NCBI GenBank assembly: GCA_015075375.1
Contig: JABTUM010000003.1
Coordinates: forward strand, 124,001 to 188,000
Length of the DNA stretch: 64,000 bases
Origin: Planctomycetota bacterium
Lineage (GTDB): Bacteria; Planctomycetota; SZUA-567; H5-PLA8
Direction: 5' to 3'
The notes beneath the pieces were generated by a model that was not told where the DNA came from, ran no database searches, and saw nothing but the letters and a program-made list of their open reading frames with translations. Positions 1 to 8,633 of this stretch are shown piece after piece. Position numbers and translations under genes: made by a program. How positions within the stretch are numbered: the first letter of the stretch is position 1; each line of letters begins with the position of its first letter.

Positions 1-1047
1 AAAGGCCAGGCCGGCGAACAGGTCCCCGGCGGGCCGAAGCCGTACCTCGTCGGCGAGAACATGACCCTCGGGTACGCCCTCTTCGCCTATCCGGCGGAGT
101 ACGGGAAGTCGGGCACGCGCAGCTACCAGATCAACAACACGGGCACCCTGTACGCCAAAGACTTGGGTGAAAAGACAGCCGAACTGGCTGCGAAATGGGA
201 CGCCTACAACCTCGACGGGGAATGGAAAGAAGCCGACCTGCCGAATGAAGAGCATGGGCTTGAAATGGAGCCGGTGAATCCGCTCAATCCGTTCAGCGGC
301 ATGGAACGCGAAGCCGCGGGGCGCACGGCGCTGCGCTTGATGCGTACGGTAGACTTGGGCCTGTGGCCCGACGAAGGCTTCTTCCGCGCGTGGCAGTTGC
401 CGTCCGGCGCGCTGCTACAAATGAACGAGCAGGGCTGGGTCTGGCGCAGCGAGTTGCCCGCGCCCAGCCCCGAGTATCCCGGCAGCATCTCGCCGGCCTT
501 GCTCACCGCCGGCGTCGCGGTCATCGCCGCCATCGCCATTCCGAACCTCCTGCGCAGCCGCATGGCCGCCAACGAAAGCGCCGCCATCGCCGGATGCAAA
601 ATGTACGCCGAAGCGCAGGACATCTACCGCCGCACCGATTACGACCAGGACGGCGTGCTCGAATACGCGCAAACCGTCACCGGGAAGCACAGCCTGTACG
701 AGATCGAAGCCGGCCAAGGCGACCTGACTCTGGTCGATAACGCCTTCGCGCAGGCTTCGACCGACGCGGGGCCCGCCGCGCCGAAGGCCGGGTACTACTT
801 TAAGGTGCTCAAGGGCCAAGGCCCGCAGGCGCCGGGCGGCCAGCGCCCCTATATCGTCAACGGGAACATGACGATCGGCTACGCGCTAGTGGCATGGCCA
901 GCCACGTGGGACAACTCGGGGCGCAACACGTTCCTCATCAACAACACCGGCACCGTGTACCAGAAGGATTGGGGCGCTCAGACCGACGAGATCTGCCGCG
1001 CGATGACCGAGTACAACCCGGACAAGACTTGGGTAGTCGCGGAGTAA
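1..1047 (+). CDS. Protein with two pilin-like / DUF2950-like modules, 5' end outside window
   Basis: The frame is open from base 1, so the start lies upstream. The visible 348 residues contain the same C-terminal module twice: NMTLGYALFAYPAEYGKSG near the beginning and NMTIGYALVAWPATWDNSG near the end, each followed by INNTGT-x-Y-x-KD. This pattern recalls DUF2950 and type IV/II pseudopilin head domains. Between them is a hydrophobic helix ending in AIAIPNLLRSRMAANE, a sequence typical of the pilin N-terminal helix, but the prepilin peptidase motif (GFTLIE type) is missing and the helix sits mid-protein. An extracytoplasmic or envelope location is likely; function is unknown. The repeat and helix are seen directly; the family assignment is from memory. 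Confidence 0.7.
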   Translation, partial: KGQAGEQVPGGPKPYLVGENMTLGYALFAYPAEYGKSGTRSYQINNTGTLYAKDLGEKTAELAAKWDAYNLDGEWKEADLPNEEHGLEMEPVNPLNPFSGMEREAAGRTALRLMRTVDLGLWPDEGFFRAWQLPSGALLQMNEQGWVWRSELPAPSPEYPGSISPALLTAGVAVIAAIAIPNLLRSRMAANESAAIAGCKMYAEAQDIYRRTDYDQDGVLEYAQTVTGKHSLYEIEAGQGDLTLVDNAFAQASTDAGPAAPKAGYYFKVLKGQGPQAPGGQRPYIVNGNMTIGYALVAWPATWDNSGRNTFLINNTGTVYQKDWGAQTDEICRAMTEYNPDKTWVVAE

Positions 1048-1048
1048 G

Positions 1049-1086
1049 CCACGCGGCTTGGCGTGGAAAGCGGCACGGAACGCTTT
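1049..1086. terminator. Possible double-hairpin terminator
   Basis: Two adjacent perfect inverted repeats follow the stop codon at 1045-1047: CCACGC/GCGTGG (1049-1066) and AAAGCG/CGCTTT (1067-1086). There is only a short T run, so termination is plausible but not certain. Confidence 0.4.
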
Positions 1087-1175
1087 AAGCTTACCCTTCC
1101 ATTGCGCATCTTCGGCCTGCGCGCTTCCGGGCGTCCGGAAAAGCGCGGGCGTTCACCTTCAGGAGGCCAGCATCC

Positions 1176-2360
1176 GTGGGCAAGATCGGCATCGCGGTGA
1201 TCGGAATCAGCGGCGTAGGCCGCTCGCATCTTCAAGCGGCGAAGGATACCCCCGGCTTCGAACTGCGCGCGGTCTGCGACGTCAACGCGCAGGCCGCCGA
1301 GGCGTGCGGGAAAGAACTCGGCGTGGCAGCCTACACCGACCACAAGGCCATGTTTAAGGCCGACCCTCAAATCAAGGCCGTCTCCATCGCCACGCCGCAC
1401 TGGTTTCACCCGCCCATTGCCATCGACGCCGCGAAGGCCGGTGTGCACGTGCTGAGCGAAAAGCCGATCGCGGTCACCGTCAGCGACGCCGACCGCATGA
1501 TCGCGGCCCACAAGAAAGCGAAGACTACGCTGGCCGTGGTCTATCAGCAGCGCTTTCGCCCGGCGCTCGCCAAAGCCCGCGAACTCGTCGCCTCCGGCGC
1601 GCTGGGCCGCGTGAACCGCACGCTCCTCGTCGCCGCCGACTACCGCACCAACGCCTACTACGCCTCCGCCGGCTGGCGCGCCACCTGGAAGGGTGAGGGC
1701 GGCGGCGTGCTGCTCAACCAGGCGCCTCACGACCTCGACCTGTTCCAGTGGATCTGCGGAGCCATGCCCAGAGAGATCTACGCCAAGACCGAGACGAAGA
1801 TGCACCCCATCGAAGTCGAAGACTGCGCCAACGCGCTGCTCTGGTACGCCAACGGCGCCATCGGCTACCTGTACGCGTCCACATGCGAAATCCCGCGCGA
1901 CCAGCGCATCGAGATCGCCGGCGACAAGGGCAAGCTGATCCTCGAAGGCGACAAGCTCCGCTTCGCCCGCCTGAAAGAAGACCTGCGCCACTTCACCGCC
2001 ACCACCGACAAAAAGTGGAGCCAGCCCGAGGCCGCTTGGGAAGAAGTCGCGCTCGGCGAGCCCGGCGTGCAGGGGCACACGCGCGTCTTCCACGATTTCC
2101 ACCGCGCGCTGGACACGAATTCGCCGCCGGCCGTCACCGGCGAAGACGCCCGCAACAGCCTCGAACTGGCCAACGCGATGATCCTCTCCAGCCGCACCGG
2201 CAAGCCGGTCAAACTCCCCGTCAACCGCGGCGCCTACGACGCCTTGATGAAAAAGCTGATCGCCACCAGCATCGGACGCGGCCAGACCACCGCCAAATCC
2301 AAACCCAAGCCAAAGCCGAAAGCCAAGCCGAAGAAAAAATCCAAAGCGAAGCGAAAGTAA
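1176..2360 (+). CDS. Gfo/Idh/MocA family oxidoreductase with lysine-rich tail
   Basis: This 394-residue protein starts at GTG 1176, supported by AGGAGG at 1161-1166. The N-terminal Rossmann fold (IGIAVIGISGVGRSHLQAA) binds NAD(P), and the family motif EKP appears in HVLSEKPIAVT at about residue 100. The family oxidises or isomerises sugars and related polyols; the substrate cannot be read from sequence. It sits 6 bp upstream of a heparinase-like gene, suggesting a shared role in carbohydrate turnover. The last ~25 residues are a Lys/Pro repeat tail (KPKPKPKAKPKKKSKAKRK) not expected in this family; it could bind nucleic acid, polyanions or the membrane surface. Confidence 0.88.
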   Translation: MGKIGIAVIGISGVGRSHLQAAKDTPGFELRAVCDVNAQAAEACGKELGVAAYTDHKAMFKADPQIKAVSIATPHWFHPPIAIDAAKAGVHVLSEKPIAVTVSDADRMIAAHKKAKTTLAVVYQQRFRPALAKARELVASGALGRVNRTLLVAADYRTNAYYASAGWRATWKGEGGGVLLNQAPHDLDLFQWICGAMPREIYAKTETKMHPIEVEDCANALLWYANGAIGYLYASTCEIPRDQRIEIAGDKGKLILEGDKLRFARLKEDLRHFTATTDKKWSQPEAAWEEVALGEPGVQGHTRVFHDFHRALDTNSPPAVTGEDARNSLELANAMILSSRTGKPVKLPVNRGAYDALMKKLIATSIGRGQTTAKSKPKPKPKAKPKKKSKAKRK

Positions 2361-2366
2361 CGATTC

Positions 2367-4151
2367 ATGGCATCCGCCCTCGGCCTCCCCGCTCCCGCGC
2401 TGCTTCTCACCGGCGCGGAGTGGGAGGCGTTGCCCGAGAAGCTGCGCGATCCTTACTTCCAGCGCCTCCACGAAAACAACCTCGAAGCCTTGGACCGCCT
2501 GGCCCGCGAACACGCGCCGGGCGATCCCACCGACGTGCCGTGGTACCTCGGCACGCCGCATCCGCGCGCCGATTTTCCCTGCCGCGTCCTCAAGAACCGC
2601 ATCCAGCGCGCCACCGTGGCCTGGTATCTGACGCGCGACGAGCGCCATCTGGCCTTCGCCAAGGAAACCCTGGAACTCGCCTTCCGGTCGCACGACTGGC
2701 GTCCCGTGAACGGCGATTTCCTGCGCGGAGCCAACCTGCATACCGGCGATCTGCTTTACACCGTCGCGTTCGCGCTCGACGCGCTCGATCCGTACCTCGA
2801 CGCCGAGCTCAAAGCGCGCTGCGTCGCCGTGCTGCGCGATACGGGACTCGATGCGTATTTGAAAGGCCTCGAACGACACGACTGGTGGGAACGCTGCAAC
2901 TTCAACTGGGGTTCGGCGCTGCACGGGAACGCCGGCTTCGCGGCGCTGGCGCTGCGGCACGCCGAACCCGGCCTCTCCGCGCGCGTCGTCGCCGAAGCGC
3001 GCGACCGTCTGCGCCACGTGATCGATAACTTCCCCGAAGGCGGCGGCTGGACCGAAGGCATGATGTACCTCGGCACGACCGTCGGCCACCTGACCGATTT
3101 CGTCGTCGCGCTCCAGCGCCTCACCGGCGACGACTTGGGCCTGCTCGCCAACGAACGCTTCCACGCGGCGATCGAAAGCTGGTCCGTCTTCGAAGGCGGC
3201 GATCGGCGCCCGATCAATTTCAGCAACATCAACGACGACACCACCGAATGGGGCCTGCCCCACGTCTTTTGGTGGGCGCGCCACAAAAATCGGCCGGAAT
3301 GGGCAGGCTTTCAGGAACAAGCCCACATTCACCGCAAGTGGGAAGATACGCACGGCGTATTCTTCGATACCGAAGCCTTCTGGTTTCGCGAGGCGCTTCA
3401 ACCGAGCGTCCCGCCCAAGCGCGGCGGCTTGCGCCATTACCGCGGCCTCGATTGGGCCGTCTACCACGGACCCCAAACCTGGTTCGCACTCCGCGGCGGC
3501 TGGAACGGCGGCAACCACAACCAGAAAGACCTCGGCCAGTTCATCCTGGGCCGCGGAACCGAACGCTTTCTCTGCGATCCCGGCTACGGCATGGGCGCCA
3601 CCAGCCAGCACAACATGTTCACCGTGCGCGGCCAGGAAGGCTGCGACGCAGCGACGGCCCCCTTAAAAGATATCCAGGCGCTCGATGGCGGCTTCCGCAT
3701 CACCTGCGACCTCCAGGCCGCCTTCCCGCATGCGACCGAACGCGCGCTGCGCCATCTCGTCTTGCTCAACGACACCCATCTGCTCGTCCTCGACGACCTG
3801 CGCGGGCGCGGAACGCTTCGCGCCGGCGCGCGCTGGCACCTCCAGACGCGCCTCCCCTGGCGCATGGACGGAGAACGCTTGCTCCTGGAAGGCCGCACCG
3901 CGACGCTCGCAGTCCATCGCTTCACCGACGCCGCCCCCGTTCAGGCGAAAGAATGGGATTTCCGCGGGCCGATCCGCACGCTGAACTGGCGGCACCTCTA
4001 CGATCGCGTCCACGCGATTCATCCGATGCTGCTCACCTTCGGCGCGCCGCGTGTTGCGAGCGCTTGGCACGACGATACGTTCTCGCTCGAAGTAAACGGC
4101 CAGCGGGTGCGTTACGAAATCGCTACGGCCAGGCTATCGGTCGAAGGATAG
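2367..4151 (+). CDS. Heparinase II/III-like protein
   Basis: This 594-residue protein has the two-part layout of heparinase II/III and alginate-lyase-like enzymes: an N-terminal alpha/alpha toroid (NFNWGSALHGNAGFAALAL near residue 180) and a C-terminal beta-sandwich (GGNHNQKDLGQFILGRG around residue 380). Family members cleave uronic-acid-containing polysaccharides by beta-elimination. No signal peptide is visible, so a cytoplasmic role on oligosaccharides or a non-catalytic role is possible. It follows the Gfo-type gene by 6 bp and is probably co-transcribed. A paralogue is at 55661-57523. Substrate unknown. Confidence 0.8.
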   Translation: MASALGLPAPALLLTGAEWEALPEKLRDPYFQRLHENNLEALDRLAREHAPGDPTDVPWYLGTPHPRADFPCRVLKNRIQRATVAWYLTRDERHLAFAKETLELAFRSHDWRPVNGDFLRGANLHTGDLLYTVAFALDALDPYLDAELKARCVAVLRDTGLDAYLKGLERHDWWERCNFNWGSALHGNAGFAALALRHAEPGLSARVVAEARDRLRHVIDNFPEGGGWTEGMMYLGTTVGHLTDFVVALQRLTGDDLGLLANERFHAAIESWSVFEGGDRRPINFSNINDDTTEWGLPHVFWWARHKNRPEWAGFQEQAHIHRKWEDTHGVFFDTEAFWFREALQPSVPPKRGGLRHYRGLDWAVYHGPQTWFALRGGWNGGNHNQKDLGQFILGRGTERFLCDPGYGMGATSQHNMFTVRGQEGCDAATAPLKDIQALDGGFRITCDLQAAFPHATERALRHLVLLNDTHLLVLDDLRGRGTLRAGARWHLQTRLPWRMDGERLLLEGRTATLAVHRFTDAAPVQAKEWDFRGPIRTLNWRHLYDRVHAIHPMLLTFGAPRVASAWHDDTFSLEVNGQRVRYEIATARLSVEG

Positions 4152-4237
4152 CGTTCCTGCCGGCACGCGGCGTCTGGACGCCATCCAATTCATCAGGTAT
4201 TCTTCAAGTCGGACGGACGATCGAAAGGGAACGTTCC

Positions 4238-4462
4238 ATGACCCGGCAAGCGGTGCTGCAACAGGCGCTTAAGCTGAGCCTTGAGGATCAGGAGCGGCTG
4301 GCGCAGGAACTTTTGGCCCGCGTGAAGACCGAAAGCTCGGAGGATGGGCCGACCCAAGCGCAGCGAGTGGAGCTAAGAAGGAGACTCAAAGCCCACCGCA
4401 AGCATCCCGCCGATGTGATTCCGCACGAGTTGGCTATGAACAGGCTGCGCCAAAAACGCTAA
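4238..4462 (+). CDS. Antitoxin-like addiction module component
   Basis: This is a 74-residue protein starting MTRQAVLQQALKLSLEDQER, with AAAGGGA at 4224-4230 as a likely ribosome-binding site. The pattern of hydrophobic and charged residues (LSLEDQERLAQELLARVK) matches the short antitoxin family that pairs with ParE/RelE toxins (addiction module component, PF09720 type). The stop codon is one base from the ATG of the RelE/ParE-like gene, the usual antitoxin-first arrangement. It probably neutralises that toxin and may repress its own operon. The pairing with the next gene is the strongest evidence. Confidence 0.75.
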   Translation: MTRQAVLQQALKLSLEDQERLAQELLARVKTESSEDGPTQAQRVELRRRLKAHRKHPADVIPHELAMNRLRQKR

Positions 4463-4463
4463 C

Positions 4464-4802
4464 ATGGTCGTATATTGGTTGCCTGCCGCGCTTCAGGATG
4501 CCCGCGAAGCTCACGAGTGGTACCTGGGCCAAAGCGCGAAACTGGCCGCTGAATTTCTGCATGAACTGGACGCCTGTATCCTGGAAGCGGCGGCCACTCC
4601 TAATAGCTTTCCCAAAGTGGAAGGCCCAATCCACAAGCACCGGCTGAGGAAATTCTCGAGGTATGGCGTCTACTATTATCCAACTCGGGAGCATCTGATC
4701 GTGGTGAGCGTCTTTCACGGTATGCGCGACCCCGCGGAATTGGCCAAGCGTCTGGGTAAGGCCTCGCGCAAACGCTCCCGACGCGTGAGGAAATCGCCAT
4801 GA
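4464..4802 (+). CDS. RelE/ParE family toxin
   Basis: This 112-residue protein has the RelE/ParE pattern: an N-terminal strand (MVVYWLPAALQDAREAHEWY), a helical hairpin, RLRKFSRYGVYYYP, and the C-terminal strand IVVSVFHGMRDPAEL. Members either cleave ribosome-bound mRNA (RelE) or poison gyrase (ParE); the sequence alone does not decide between them. It lies one base after its likely antitoxin, and its TGA overlaps the ATG of the SGNH hydrolase gene (ATGA at 4799-4802). A basic tail (KASRKRSRRVRK) is unusual in length for the family. Confidence 0.8.
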   Translation: MVVYWLPAALQDAREAHEWYLGQSAKLAAEFLHELDACILEAAATPNSFPKVEGPIHKHRLRKFSRYGVYYYPTREHLIVVSVFHGMRDPAELAKRLGKASRKRSRRVRKSP

Positions 4803-5482
4803 GCTACCCCTACATGGAGCGCACCGAACCGCTCGCCGCCTTCGGCGCCTGGCTGCGCGATGGCAAGCACGCGCTGCTGCTGGCGCTGGGCGACTCCAAC
4901 ACCTGCAACACCGGCTTCACGCGCGGCGCCAAACAATGGCCCGAACTGCTGCACAGCGAACTGCGCGACCGTTACCAGACCCAGAAAATCCTGCTCGTCA
5001 ACAGCGGCATCAGCGGCGACACGGTCTTGAACGCGCTGGCGCGCTGGCACACCGACGTCGCGCGCTTCATGCCCACGCTGGCCATCGTCTGCTTCGGCAG
5101 CAACGACGCCAACAAGCTCGACGACGCCGAATTTGCGGAGGGCCTCGCCGAAATCGTCGACCGCCTCCAAGCGCTCTCTTGCGGCGTCCTCCTGCGCACG
5201 CCCACGCCGATCATGGAATTCAAGCCCGAACCGGGACACATCTGGAAGGAAGACCACAAACTCAAGCGCCGCGTGGAGCAGATTCGCGAACTGGCCGCCC
5301 AGCGCGAACTGCCCTTGGTGGACGTCTACGCGCATTGGTGCGCGCTGGAAGCCGCCGGCGAATTGCGCATGCCGGAATTGATGACCGACGCGGTGCACAC
5401 GAACGCCGCCGGCCACGCCATGGTCTTCCGCAGCCTCGCCCCGGCCTTCGGCCTGCCGCCGGCGCTGGCATGGGAGCGTTAA
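4799..5482 (+). CDS. SGNH/GDSL-type hydrolase, cytoplasmic
   Basis: This 227-residue protein carries all the SGNH blocks: GDSN (block I, nucleophile Ser), SGISGDT (block II Gly), GSNDAN (block III Asn) and DAVHTN (block V Asp/His). The family comprises esterases, lipases and carbohydrate deacetylases. No signal peptide is visible, so the substrate is probably intracellular. Its start codon overlaps the toxin stop codon, so translation is probably coupled to the toxin-antitoxin operon. The stop codon overlaps the left end of an inverted-repeat element at 5482. Confidence 0.85.
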   Translation: MSYPYMERTEPLAAFGAWLRDGKHALLLALGDSNTCNTGFTRGAKQWPELLHSELRDRYQTQKILLVNSGISGDTVLNALARWHTDVARFMPTLAIVCFGSNDANKLDDAEFAEGLAEIVDRLQALSCGVLLRTPTPIMEFKPEPGHIWKEDHKLKRRVEQIRELAAQRELPLVDVYAHWCALEAAGELRMPELMTDAVHTNAAGHAMVFRSLAPAFGLPPALAWER

Positions 5483-5647
5483 GAGTGCGTTCTAAAACCG
5501 GATCGCGAGACGGCTTCGGTGCGCAGGGCAAGCGAGGCGAGGCGGCCGAACGAGCCGTTTCGGGACGAAGATACGGCAAGGAGGCCAACGACGCATCGCG
5601 ATGCCCGCCGATCGAAGACGGCCGCGAGGCGTTTTAGGACGCGCTCT
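5482..5647. repeat. 166-bp element with 17-bp imperfect terminal inverted repeats
   Basis: The left arm AGAGTGCGTTCTAAAAC (5482-5498) and right arm GTTTTAGGACGCGCTCT (5631-5647) are inverted copies with 2-3 mismatches. The interior is GC-rich and partly palindromic. The element exactly fills the gap between two convergent genes and its ends overlap both stop codons. It could be a MITE-like or REP-like repeat, or a bidirectional terminator. Confidence 0.6.
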
Positions 5648-6665
5648 AAGCCAGCGCCGCCTGCACCGCTTTCCAAACCTCGTTCGTCCCGCCGCTCGTC
5701 ACATCCAGGCCGTTCGAGTACCCCTTATGGTCGTCCAGACCGGCCGGCGTGACCATCCGCGCCAGAACGAATTCCCGCGCCGGATCGATCAGGCACATGT
5801 TGGCGTACGCGCCCAGCGGTGCGAACGCGCGCGGATCGGCGTCCGGCCAGAGCGCGTTCACGTTGAGGTATTGCAGATAGCCGTAGTTGCGAGACTTGAG
5901 TTCCTGCTTCTCCGAATGGCACGCGACATGGCCGAAGAGCGGATCCTGCGTGCGCATCGCGGCGCAGAAACCCGGATCGACCAGAGGCCGCCCGTTCCAC
6001 GCGCCGTCGCGGCAGAGCAGCCAGCCGAACTTGCACAGATCCCGCGCCGAGGTCAGCGTGCTTCGCCAGGTCTTGCAATCTCCGTTCTTCGCGCGCAGCC
6101 ACTCGACGCGTCCCGCACCGATCGGCCCCAGCACCCGCTCGCGCAGGAACTCGATCGGCTGCTTGCCCGTCAGCCGCTTCACGATCGGGCAGAGCGCCTG
6201 AACGGTGGCTTGCTCGTAGCACCAGACCGTCCCGGGCCGGTGATCCAACGGCCAGGCCAGCACCGCGGCGGTGGGGTCTTCCGAGGCCGTGAAGGTCTCG
6301 AAATCGAGGTGCAGCCCCGAAGTCATCGTGAGCAAATGCCGAATCGTGATCTCGCGGTGCCCTTCGCGTTGCCATTCGGGCAGGATGCGGCACGCCGGGT
6401 CATCCAGCGCCAGAGCGCCGTCGCCGATGAGCAGCCCGATGGCCACCGCCGCGTAGGCCTTCCCGATCGAATACACGTCGAACGCCGTTTCCGGGCCGTG
6501 CCCGCCCCAGTAGCGCTCCCAGACCAGCTTGCCCTTCACCAGCAAGGCCGCCGCGCCGGTCTTGTGCGCGCCCAGCAGCGGCGCCAGGCGCCCTTCGAGG
6601 ACGCGGGGATCGACACCCAGTTCCGCGGGCGCGGCGACCGGCAAGTCAACGGTGGCGGGCGGCAT
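5646..6665 (-). CDS. Serine hydrolase of the beta-lactamase (class C / esterase) fold
   Basis: This 339-residue protein has the catalytic SxxK motif as SIGK at residues 66-69, followed by the helix and HLLTMTSGLH typical of beta-lactamase-related esterases. The usual YxN motif appears only as CYEQ, and no clear KTG/HTG box is seen, which points to an esterase or D-aminopeptidase-like enzyme rather than an antibiotic-degrading one. No signal peptide is apparent. It is convergent with the SGNH hydrolase gene. Substrate unknown. Confidence 0.8.
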   Translation of the reverse strand: MPPATVDLPVAAPAELGVDPRVLEGRLAPLLGAHKTGAAALLVKGKLVWERYWGGHGPETAFDVYSIGKAYAAVAIGLLIGDGALALDDPACRILPEWQREGHREITIRHLLTMTSGLHLDFETFTASEDPTAAVLAWPLDHRPGTVWCYEQATVQALCPIVKRLTGKQPIEFLRERVLGPIGAGRVEWLRAKNGDCKTWRSTLTSARDLCKFGWLLCRDGAWNGRPLVDPGFCAAMRTQDPLFGHVACHSEKQELKSRNYGYLQYLNVNALWPDADPRAFAPLGAYANMCLIDPAREFVLARMVTPAGLDDHKGYSNGLDVTSGGTNEVWKAVQAALA

Positions 6666-6778
6666 GCATGGCTCTCCGATTCGGAATGCAGGAAAGAATA
6701 CCCCGGACGCCCGGATCGAACACGCCCGATCCCTTTACGCGGACCTTCCCAAGCCTTGCGCGTTGGACGAGGCCGTTT

Positions 6779-6812
6779 CCCCTCCTTGCCAAAGAGGGGC
6801 TGGGGAGGTGAA
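6779..6812. repeat. Palindromic intergenic repeat (CCCCTCCTTGCC type)
   Basis: CCCCTCCTTGCCAAAGAGGG is followed by GCTGGGGAGGTG. The sequence forms a hairpin and resembles the repeats at 20039 and 23486. It lies in the 253-bp gap upstream of rimO. Confidence 0.5.
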
Positions 6813-6918
6813 CGAAACGGTACGCGCCATGCGCGCACGATATCGTAAGAAGCCAGGCAAGCCCGCTGACCCGCGCGCCCATTGGAAATGCGCCCGCGCA
6901 TGGATTAGAGTCGGCCCC

Positions 6919-8367
6919 ATGAAACGCCGCAAGCCCGCCGAACCCGAACCGCCCATCGTCAGCCTGGTCAACCTGGGATGCGCGAAGAACCTCGTCGACA
7001 GCGAACGCATCCTCGGCGCGCTGGCCGAAGAAGGATTCCTCATTGCCCAGGACCCGGCCATCGCCGACTTGTGCCTGGTCAACACCTGCGGCTTCATCGA
7101 CGAAGCGCGCCAGGAAACGGCGGCGGTCTTGAAAGAACTCAACGGCCTCAAAGCGGGCGGCAAGTTGCGCACCGTCGTCGCCTTGGGCTGCCTCGTCGAA
7201 CGCGCGGCCGATGCCTCGGAGCTGAGCCGCTTCCTGAGCCATGCCGACGCGCGCTTGGGCTTCAAGGACTACCCCACCCTGCCCAAGATCGTGAAGGAAC
7301 TCGTCGAAGCCAAGGACGGCAGCGAGCGCTACGCACAGGCGGTCCGCAGCTACGCCGAAGGTCCCGCGGTCAGCGCCGCAAAAAAGAAGGTCCCCAAAAG
7401 CTACAACGATTTCCTCGTCGCACCGCGCATGCGCATCGGCGCGCAGCACCACGCCTACCTGAAGATCAGCGAAGGCTGCAGCAACCCGTGCCGCTTCTGC
7501 AGCATCCCGCGCATGCGCGGCCTTCAGGCCAGCCGGCCAATCGAGGAACTGGTCGAAGAAGCGCAGCGCCTCGCCGAAGGCGGAGCCCAGGAAATCAGCC
7601 TCATCGCGCAGGACACGTCCAGCTACGGCAAAGACCTCTACGGCGAGTACCGCCTGCCTCAGTTGCTGGAGGCGCTCAAGGCCGTCGCCGGACCGCGCTG
7701 GTTCCGCCTGATGTACGCCTACCCGCGCTACCTCAACGCCGCCATGCTGGACGTCCTGGCCTCCGATCCGCGCTTCTGCCCGTACATCGATATCCCCCTA
7801 CAGCACATCAGCGACCGGATGCTCAAGGCCATGGCGCGGATGGTGACCAAGGACGAGACCCTCCAACTGCTCGATCTCATCGCCGCCAAGCTGAAGGGCG
7901 CGGCCATCCGCACGACCTTCATCGTCGGATATCCGGGCGAGACCGAGGCCGACTTCCTCGAAGTCCTGGAACTCGTCGCATCCGGACGCTTCACCCACGC
8001 CGGCGTCTTCCTGTACTCCAACGAACCGCTCACGCCCGCCGCGCGCGAACCCGAGACCGTGCCGCTGGAAGAAAAGCTCCGCCGCCGCGAAGCGTTGATG
8101 CTCGCGCAGCTTGAGGTCTCGCGAAAGCGCCTCCAGGCCCGCGTCGGCCAGACGGTGGACGTGCTCGTCGATGGCGCGCTGCCCGCAGGCGCCGACGCGC
8201 CCAAAGGCGCGCACGCGGCCGGCCGCACGCAACTCGAAGCTTGGGAAGTCGACGGCCTGGTCTACCTCAGCGGCAAAGCCGCGCGCGGTCTCGAACCCGG
8301 CGCGCTGATCCAAGCCCGCATCACCAAGGCGCTGGACTACGACCTCGTGGCGCAGCCGCTGGCGTAA
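6919..8367 (+). CDS. rimO: Ribosomal protein S12 methylthiotransferase RimO
   Basis: This 482-residue radical-SAM enzyme methylthiolates the conserved aspartate of ribosomal protein S12. The N-terminal MTTase domain has three cluster cysteines, C21 (LGCAKN), C57 (NTCGF) and C91 (LGCL). The radical-SAM motif CSNPCRFC supplies C187, C191 and C194. A C-terminal TRAM domain follows. LVNLGCAKNLVDSE at the N-terminus separates RimO from MiaB. The ATG at 6919 lacks a Shine-Dalgarno but has TAGAGT seven bases upstream, so the transcript may be nearly leaderless. The ~35-residue linker before the radical-SAM core (EGPAVSAAKKKVPKSYNDF) is longer than in many RimO proteins. Confidence 0.95.
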   Translation: MKRRKPAEPEPPIVSLVNLGCAKNLVDSERILGALAEEGFLIAQDPAIADLCLVNTCGFIDEARQETAAVLKELNGLKAGGKLRTVVALGCLVERAADASELSRFLSHADARLGFKDYPTLPKIVKELVEAKDGSERYAQAVRSYAEGPAVSAAKKKVPKSYNDFLVAPRMRIGAQHHAYLKISEGCSNPCRFCSIPRMRGLQASRPIEELVEEAQRLAEGGAQEISLIAQDTSSYGKDLYGEYRLPQLLEALKAVAGPRWFRLMYAYPRYLNAAMLDVLASDPRFCPYIDIPLQHISDRMLKAMARMVTKDETLQLLDLIAAKLKGAAIRTTFIVGYPGETEADFLEVLELVASGRFTHAGVFLYSNEPLTPAAREPETVPLEEKLRRREALMLAQLEVSRKRLQARVGQTVDVLVDGALPAGADAPKGAHAAGRTQLEAWEVDGLVYLSGKAARGLEPGALIQARITKALDYDLVAQPLA

Positions 8368-8482
8368 ACAAGCCCCTCGATGCACCTGTGGAATGCAATT
8401 CCCAACCCCACCTGCCCCACTTTTAGAATCACCTTAAGCATAGAATAGGTATCCGCTTAAGAACCAAAGTCGAAATATGCGA

Positions 8483-8511
8483 TTGACAAAGGACACATTG
8501 TGCATTACATT
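8483..8511 (+). promoter_or_regulatory. Predicted sigma70-type promoter (distal)
   Basis: TTGACA at 8483-8488, a 17-base spacer, then TACATT at 8506-8511. It lies in an AT-rich stretch upstream of the diguanylate cyclase. Confidence 0.5.
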
Positions 8512-8605
8512 TCATATCGTGGTTTTGCGTAGGCCCAAAGCAGTGCTCATGAGCGTTACGAATGCTGGATTTGAGTTAATCCATCCTCGTTTCTCTCACC
8601 ATGGC

Positions 8606-8633
8606 TTGCAGATGTAAGAGGGGTGGCTATACT
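8606..8633 (+). promoter_or_regulatory. Predicted sigma70-type promoter (proximal)
   Basis: TTGCAG at 8606-8611, a 16-base spacer, then TATACT at 8628-8633. It is about 110 bases upstream of the likely GTG start of the diguanylate cyclase. Confidence 0.5.

Noticed and set aside
978..3611. 877-codon open frame on the minus strand opposite the oxidoreductase and heparinase genes
   Set aside because: Antisense to two well-supported genes; its composition (Ala/Gly/Val/Arg-rich, no family motif) is typical of an antisense frame in GC-rich DNA.
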